From assembly GCA_964392385.1 (NCBI GenBank), contig CAYMPR010000022.1, positions 1 to 17,520 of the forward strand: a stretch of 17,520 nucleotides of DNA. Direction: 5' to 3'. Shown here in pieces: positions 13,324 to 17,520 of this stretch. The translations under genes were made by a program, and so were the position numbers. A model generated the notes under the pieces. It saw only the letters and a program-made list of their open reading frames with translations. It was not told where the DNA came from and made no database searches. Each line of letters begins with the position of its first letter. The first letter of the stretch is position 1. The stretch comes from MWEH01 sp964392385. GTDB taxonomy: Bacteria; Bacillota; Clostridia; Christensenellales; DTU072.

Positions 13324-14790
13324 TTAATATTTTTTCCATGCCTTGTGATAAAAAAGAAACAATATTGGATATAGTTCCAATCTGCCAAGTAACATATCAA
13401 AAGACAAAACAAACTTAGAAAAATCTGAAAAGAACGCATAATTATGCATAGGGCCAACTCCAGCAAGACCAGGCCCAGTATTACTTAAACAGGCAATTAC
13501 GGCACTTAGATGAGTTAAAAACCCCTCACCCCCCGATAAAGGGGTTGTCGCAGAGACTAAAGCAACTGACAGTATAAAAATTGCAATATATATAACAAAG
13601 AAGCTAGTAACAGAGGATGTCATTTCATCGCTAAGTAGTTTGCCATCATATTTAACGTTTTTTATGGTTCTTGGGGCAATTGTTTTTCTTATATCGCGAA
13701 TAGTAGTTTTAGCTAAAGTTATAAACCTGGAAATCTTGATTCCCCCTGAAGTGCTTGATGATGATCCACCAATAACCATTAGTATGAGGAGGACAAGCTG
13801 GGTAAATAGAGGCCATTTCGTAAAATCTGTCGTAGCAAAACCAGTAGTACTCATTATTGAGGCAACCTGAAAAGACGAAAATCTAAGTGTTTCAGCAAAG
13901 TTATCATAAAATTTATGGGTAAAAAGAGAAGCTGTTATCGCGCCTACCGAGAAAATATAGATTATTAGCAATCCACGTAGTTCCTCTTTTTTAAATGCTT
14001 CAGAAAACTGACCGATAATGATTAGGAAGTATACCTCAAAGTTAAGGGAAAAAAGCAATAAGAATATAGTAATAATGATTTCGAAATATAAATTGTTGTA
14101 TGACCCTATGCTAAGGTTTTTATTCGAGAATCCGCCAGTTCCTGCTGCAGAGAAAGTATGAATTATAGCATCGAAAACTGGCATCCCACCAGAAACTAAA
14201 AAGATAAAAAGAGCTATAGTCAAGAAAACATATATCGCATAAAGAATTCTAGCAGTAAATCGTAATTTACTTGCAATCTTTCCAAAACTCATACCTGGGA
14301 CTTCTGCTTTATATACTTGGACAAAGGAATTGTCACTTTTTGGCATTACAGCCACAAGGAAAACTAGAATTCCCATTCCTCCTAGCCAGTTAGTGAAACT
14401 GCGCCAAAAAAGAAGGCTTTTGGGAACGACCTCAACATCCCTCAGAACAGTTGCTCCGGTTGTAGTAAAGCCAGACACAATTTCGAAAAAAGCATCAAAA
14501 AAGTTGGGAAGTACGTTACTTAACATTAGAGGCAAACAAGTGACTGCTGAAAGCCATATCCAAGCAATAGCTACAGTAATAAAGCCACCTTTTGCTTTCA
14601 TATGCGTATCTTTTGGCTTTTTTATAACTGAGGGGATGCCAAAGGCAATCAAAATACCGATTGAAATTGCAAACCAGATAGGCGTACCATTTTCTCTATA
14701 GCCTAAAGCAAGTGCTAGAGGAATTAGCAAAGTGCATGCAGTTACTATACTTATTTGCCCGAGCAAATAAATTGACATCCTATAATTCAT
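13324..14790 (-). CDS. trkH: Trk potassium uptake membrane subunit TrkH
   Basis: TrkH is the integral-membrane, channel-like subunit of a potassium uptake system, built from four membrane-pore-membrane repeats. At 488 residues the protein is of full size and very hydrophobic. All four selectivity-filter loops are present: TTTGATV (109-115), GTGGFS (217-222), TTGFAT (315-320) and NTGPGL (437-442). The intramembrane gating segment GGSSSSTSGGIK is at 341-352, and the C-terminus LGRLELYPILFLF is typical. The ATG at 14790 is 3 bases past the trkA stop, with GGAA just before; an alternative ATG at 14778 exists. Co-transcription with trkA immediately upstream is expected. Confidence 0.94.
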   Translation of the reverse strand: MNYRMSIYLLGQISIVTACTLLIPLALALGYRENGTPIWFAISIGILIAFGIPSVIKKPKDTHMKAKGGFITVAIAWIWLSAVTCLPLMLSNVLPNFFDAFFEIVSGFTTTGATVLRDVEVVPKSLLFWRSFTNWLGGMGILVFLVAVMPKSDNSFVQVYKAEVPGMSFGKIASKLRFTARILYAIYVFLTIALFIFLVSGGMPVFDAIIHTFSAAGTGGFSNKNLSIGSYNNLYFEIIITIFLLLFSLNFEVYFLIIIGQFSEAFKKEELRGLLIIYIFSVGAITASLFTHKFYDNFAETLRFSSFQVASIMSTTGFATTDFTKWPLFTQLVLLILMVIGGSSSSTSGGIKISRFITLAKTTIRDIRKTIAPRTIKNVKYDGKLLSDEMTSSVTSFFVIYIAIFILSVALVSATTPLSGGEGFLTHLSAVIACLSNTGPGLAGVGPMHNYAFFSDFSKFVLSFDMLLGRLELYPILFLFYHKAWKKY

Positions 14791-14793
14791 AAA

Positions 14794-16146
14794 TCATTCC
14801 AAAATATCGTTCAAATCGTCAAGTTGCTCTTCCCTAATTGCCGATACAACAATTACGCTATCATTTATTTCGATGGTATCCATACCGCCTGGAATTATTA
14901 GTTTTTCATTTCTAATTATTCCACCAATTAAAATATTTGGTACTGTCTTTAACTCCTTAAGTGTGGTTGATAAACCATTAAAGGAGTCATTTACGATAAA
15001 TTCAATTGCTTCGGCTTTTCCGCTGATAATGCTGTAAAGCCTGCTTACTTTGCTGCCTTTTGAGTTTTCTTTGCTCCTTACATAACGAATAATCTCATCA
15101 GCTGTTGATTTTCGAAGTGAGACGATACTATCAAGTCCACTTGCGGAAAGCATTTTAGAATAAGTTGATTTATCAATCTTTGTGATTATTTTCTCAATAT
15201 TATTTGAAAGTGCAAATAATGAAATAATTATATTTTGTTCATCTATTGGGCATAATGAAACTACTGCATCACTATCTAGTAAACCTTCATCAATTAATAA
15301 ATCCTGGTTTGTCCCATCTCCGTAAATTATCTCAGCTTTAGTTAGTTCTTCATCGAGTTGTGAGCATCTATCCTTATCTTTTTCAATAATTTTGACCTTT
15401 ACATCAGCTTTATCAAGCTCTTCAGCAAGATAAATAGCTATTCTCGAACCTCCAATAATCATTACCTTTTTTGCGCCTCTAGCTATGCCTAGTTTTTTAA
15501 ATAAGGCAAATATATCTTTTGTGGAGCCAAGTATATATATTTTGTCTTCGGCTTTCATCTCAAATGAACCAGAAGGAATGATTACCTCATCACCTCTTTC
15601 AACAGCAGTAACTAAAAACTTTATAGCTAATTTAGTGTGAATATCGTAAAGCTTTAGCCCATCGAGAAGAGACCCTGCTTCAATTTTTATCTCTACAATT
15701 TCAACTTTACCATTAGCAAATGGTTCAATCTTTATGGCTTGCTGATAACGCAAATTCCGAGATATTTCTAGTGCAGCTTCAAATTCAGGGTTTACCATCA
15801 TCGAAAGGTCGATATTTTTTTCTTTAAAAAGTTTGAAATAATCAGGATTTCTGACTCTAGCAATTGTGTCATTTGCGCCGAAACTTTTGGCAAGTAGGCA
15901 ACAAAGAATGTTCAATTCATCATTTTGAGTGCAAGCAATTACTAAGTCAGCACTTGATACTGATGCTTCGGAAAGAATTTCATGGCTAGCACCATTTCCA
16001 CAAATTCCCTTTACATCAAAAGAATTAACTAAATCCTCGACAACTTCTCTTTGGGTGTCGATTATTACGATATTATGGTCTTCAATAGCCAGCTGTTCAA
16101 CAAGTTCTGAGCCAACATTTCCTGCTCCAACAATTACTATATTCAT
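14794..16146 (-). CDS. trkA: Trk potassium uptake cytoplasmic gating subunit TrkA
   Basis: TrkA is the peripheral nucleotide-binding ring that gates TrkH. The 450-residue protein holds two RCK units in tandem, each a Rossmann TrkA-N domain and a TrkA-C domain. The first begins with VIVGAGNVGSELVEQL (4-19) and acidic Asp30 (in VIIDTQRE); its TrkA-C domain covers about 138-216. The second begins with MIIGGSRIAIYLAEEL (229-244) and acidic Glu255. Fully bipartite TrkA like this is the form that pairs with TrkH. An AGGA site lies about 8 bases upstream of the ATG. It is the first gene of the trkA-trkH operon, with a good promoter 30-57 bases before its start. Confidence 0.95.
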   Translation of the reverse strand: MNIVIVGAGNVGSELVEQLAIEDHNIVIIDTQREVVEDLVNSFDVKGICGNGASHEILSEASVSSADLVIACTQNDELNILCCLLAKSFGANDTIARVRNPDYFKLFKEKNIDLSMMVNPEFEAALEISRNLRYQQAIKIEPFANGKVEIVEIKIEAGSLLDGLKLYDIHTKLAIKFLVTAVERGDEVIIPSGSFEMKAEDKIYILGSTKDIFALFKKLGIARGAKKVMIIGGSRIAIYLAEELDKADVKVKIIEKDKDRCSQLDEELTKAEIIYGDGTNQDLLIDEGLLDSDAVVSLCPIDEQNIIISLFALSNNIEKIITKIDKSTYSKMLSASGLDSIVSLRKSTADEIIRYVRSKENSKGSKVSRLYSIISGKAEAIEFIVNDSFNGLSTTLKELKTVPNILIGGIIRNEKLIIPGGMDTIEINDSVIVVSAIREEQLDDLNDILE

Positions 16147-16175
16147 AAATTATCCTATGGTTTAATTTTTATGCT

Positions 16176-16203
16176 ATTATATCATTATTGCTAATAAAGT
16201 CAA
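16176..16203 (-). promoter_or_regulatory. extended -10 promoter of trkA-trkH
   Basis: On the minus strand TTGACT (16198-16203) is followed by a 16-base spacer and TATAAT (16176-16181), with a TGa extension directly before the -10. Transcription would begin about 20-25 bases before the trkA ATG. Confidence 0.7.
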
Positions 16204-16261
16204 TAAAAGGAGAGCGAATACGCTTCTTAACTGTCAGTTGATTTACTATATTTTTTGATTT

Positions 16262-16290
16262 TTGCTAACAAAAGAGGGCGTAAATATACT
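16262..16290 (+). promoter_or_regulatory. promoter of the ATP-grasp gene
   Basis: TTGCTA (16262-16267) and TATACT (16285-16290) are exactly 17 bases apart, in the region divergent from the trkA promoter. It lies inside the open frame upstream of the ATG at 16346, which supports the later start. About 49 leader bases would precede that ATG. Confidence 0.5.
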
Positions 16291-16345
16291 TTTCAGCACA
16301 AGTTTTTATATTAGCTTAGAATTATACGGAAAGGGTTGGAAACAA

Positions 16346-17215
16346 ATGAAAGGAATTATTGTCGTTAATAAAACAGATTTGTCTTTAGATGGAGAAGCAG
16401 ATAAGATGTTGGTATCTTTTGCCTCTCTCGGGGCGGATATAAAGATAGTACGTAATACGCCTTCTCTAGTAGTTATTAAAAATAGCCAGACATTATTATC
16501 GGAAGAAGCAGATTTTTGTGTTTTTTTAGATAAAGATATAGAAATGGCTTACTTATTGGAAAAAGCAGGCGTTAGGGTTTTTAATAAGCCTGAGTCCATA
16601 GCTCTTTGCGATGATAAAATGCAATCATACATTAAACTTTCAGAGCAAAACATTCCTCTTCCAGATAGTTGCTCTCTTCCTCTTGTTTATCGTGACCCAG
16701 TAGCTACTAAATTTGACTATGAAGAAATAATTAAACTTTGCGGTAGGCCTTTTGTCCTTAAGGAAAACTCTAGCTCCCTAGGTTTAGGAGTATTTTTGAT
16801 AAAAAGCTTTAAGGATTTCCACGAAACAATCAAAGCAGGGCCAAGGTATTTAGCCCAGAAATTTATAGAGGAAAGCTTTGGCCGTGATCTAAGGGTTATA
16901 GTAATAGGGAAAAAAGCGGTTGCTTGGATGAAAAGAGAAAATGACAACGGTGACTTTAGAAGTGGCATTGCCTCGGGCGGGAAGGGATACGCATTTGAAG
17001 CAAAAAAAGAATATATTGAAGTTGCGGAAAAATGTGCCGAAATTCTAGATCTAGACTATTGTGGCGTAGATTTGTTGTTCGGAAATTCTGGACCTATTGT
17101 AGCAGAGGTTAACTCAAATGCACTTACTAAGACTCTAGAGAGAGTAACTGGAATTATTGTCACAGATATATATGCAAAATATGTTTTAGATACAATTGAG
17201 ATCGAAGAAAAATAG
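16346..17215 (+). CDS. RimK-like ATP-grasp ligase
   Basis: A 289-residue ATP-grasp enzyme of the RimK/glutamate-ligase type, which forms amide bonds via an acyl-phosphate. ATG 16346 is chosen because GGAAAGGG (16328-16335) lies about 10 bases upstream and a promoter falls inside the longer open frame. The N-terminal domain (1-85) is a small alpha/beta pre-ATP-grasp fold. FNKPESIALCDDKMQSYIKL (79-98) and GIPxP-like NIPLPDS mark the ATP-grasp entry. Lys139-Glu140 and the flexible loop SSSLGLGV (142-149) bind ATP. GVDLLFG...IVAEVNSNA (240-259) carries the metal ligands (Asp242, Glu254, Asn256). Substrate is unknown; RimK homologues act on ribosomal S6, coenzyme F420 or lysine precursors. Neighbours give no clue. 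Confidence 0.85.
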   Translation: MKGIIVVNKTDLSLDGEADKMLVSFASLGADIKIVRNTPSLVVIKNSQTLLSEEADFCVFLDKDIEMAYLLEKAGVRVFNKPESIALCDDKMQSYIKLSEQNIPLPDSCSLPLVYRDPVATKFDYEEIIKLCGRPFVLKENSSSLGLGVFLIKSFKDFHETIKAGPRYLAQKFIEESFGRDLRVIVIGKKAVAWMKRENDNGDFRSGIASGGKGYAFEAKKEYIEVAEKCAEILDLDYCGVDLLFGNSGPIVAEVNSNALTKTLERVTGIIVTDIYAKYVLDTIEIEEK

Positions 17216-17226
17216 TTGAATGATTT

Positions 17227-17520
17227 TTAACCTTGCCTAGTTAAAGGAATGTTGTTTATTATTAGATCTTTTTCGTCTATAGCTTTTAGTGCTGTTTCGG
17301 TGTAACTTGCTGATGAGTATCCATTGGATGATTTAACTCGAATGCAGTAGTTTTTGTCTGCTTCAACTTGAAAAGAATAGTACCCACAGTCTTCGGTAGC
17401 TAGAGATACTATTTCAACCCCATTTTCATCCATTAGAGAAACTGTTACACCAGAAAGCTGTTTATTGACTCTTTCGTCGAAGACTTTATTGCAATTAGCA
17501 TCCTCATATATAAATCCAGA
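17227..17520 (-). CDS. C-terminal SdrD-B-like domain of a surface protein (5' partial)
   Basis: The minus-strand frame is open from the right edge to a stop at 17227, giving 97 residues of a larger protein. The visible part fits one SdrD-B / prealbumin-like repeat: GFIYEDANCNKVFDERVNKQ (Asp/Asn-rich, calcium-binding), then LSGVTVSLMDENG, then ATEDCGYYSFQVEADKNYCIRVKS and SSASYTET. Such domains occur in stalk regions of large adhesins and in putative self-cleaving or extracellular surface proteins. The gene ends about 15 residues after the domain with NIPLTRQG: no LPxTG motif, membrane helix or positively charged tail. Cysteines at the loop and strand positions (for example NCNK, EDCGYY and NYC) are unusual for SdrD-B. 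The rest of the gene is outside the window. Confidence 0.7.
   Translation of the reverse strand, partial: SGFIYEDANCNKVFDERVNKQLSGVTVSLMDENGVEIVSLATEDCGYYSFQVEADKNYCIRVKSSNGYSSASYTETALKAIDEKDLIINNIPLTRQG

Noticed and set aside
13522..13547. AACCCC/GGGGTT inverted repeat and G-run in trkH as a phase-variable tract
   Set aside because: The run is only six bases and codes for a conserved hydrophilic loop between membrane segments, so there is no sign of slippage function.
14330..14701. Plus-strand open frame of 123 codons opposite trkH
   Set aside because: The trkH sequence on the other strand carries all pore-loop motifs. This frame has no family resemblance and arises from the hydrophobic codon use of trkH.
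1..17520. tRNA/rRNA genes, CRISPR arrays, insertion sequences, T-box or known riboswitches
   Set aside because: No cloverleaf, repeat-spacer pattern, transposase or T-box/purine riboswitch core was seen anywhere in the window. The histidine operon leader is outside it.

Overview
The window is AT-rich, bacterial and gene-dense. Strict-anaerobe enzymes (a tungsten-type aldehyde:ferredoxin oxidoreductase and a flavin reductase/rubredoxin protein), strong AGGAGG-type ribosome sites, a short HisG paired with HisZ, and simple A/T-rich terminators all suggest a low-GC anaerobic Bacillota, most likely a clostridium-like organism. That assignment is inference; the window has no rRNA or tRNA to confirm it.

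Region 1 (1-6224, + strand) is a histidine operon in the order hisZ (5' cut by the window edge)-hisG-hisD-hisC-hisB-hisA-hisI-hisE. It covers ATP phosphoribosyltransferase through histidinol dehydrogenase, but both subunits of imidazole-glycerol-phosphate synthase (hisH and hisF) are missing from the places they usually occupy. No histidinol-phosphatase is present either. Region 2 (6225-9469, +) is a leader with a good promoter and a possible attenuator hairpin. It is followed by a cassette of aldehyde:ferredoxin oxidoreductase, a MoaD/ThiS-type sulfur carrier and a small MoeB/ThiF-type E1 enzyme. The carrier's terminal Gly-Gly codons double as the Shine-Dalgarno sequence of the E1 gene.

Region 3 (9470-13290) holds thpR (RNA 2',3'-cyclic phosphodiesterase), a convergent GMP synthase whose glutaminase domain is about half the usual size, a divergent HAD phosphatase, and a flavin reductase with two near-identical rubredoxin knuckles. 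Strong terminators lie at 10157-10191 and 13256-13287. Region 4 (13324-16203, - strand) is a trkA-trkH potassium-uptake operon with a good extended -10 promoter. Region 5 is a divergent RimK-like ATP-grasp ligase, then the C-terminal end of an SdrD-B-type surface protein running off the right edge on the minus strand.

The most unusual pattern is shared by two distant loci. The two class I glutamine-amidotransferase steps that could be represented here (HisH, and the glutaminase half of GuaA) are absent or eroded. This raises the possibility that the organism feeds these reactions with free ammonia or with a glutaminase supplied in trans. The evidence for that link is circumstantial.
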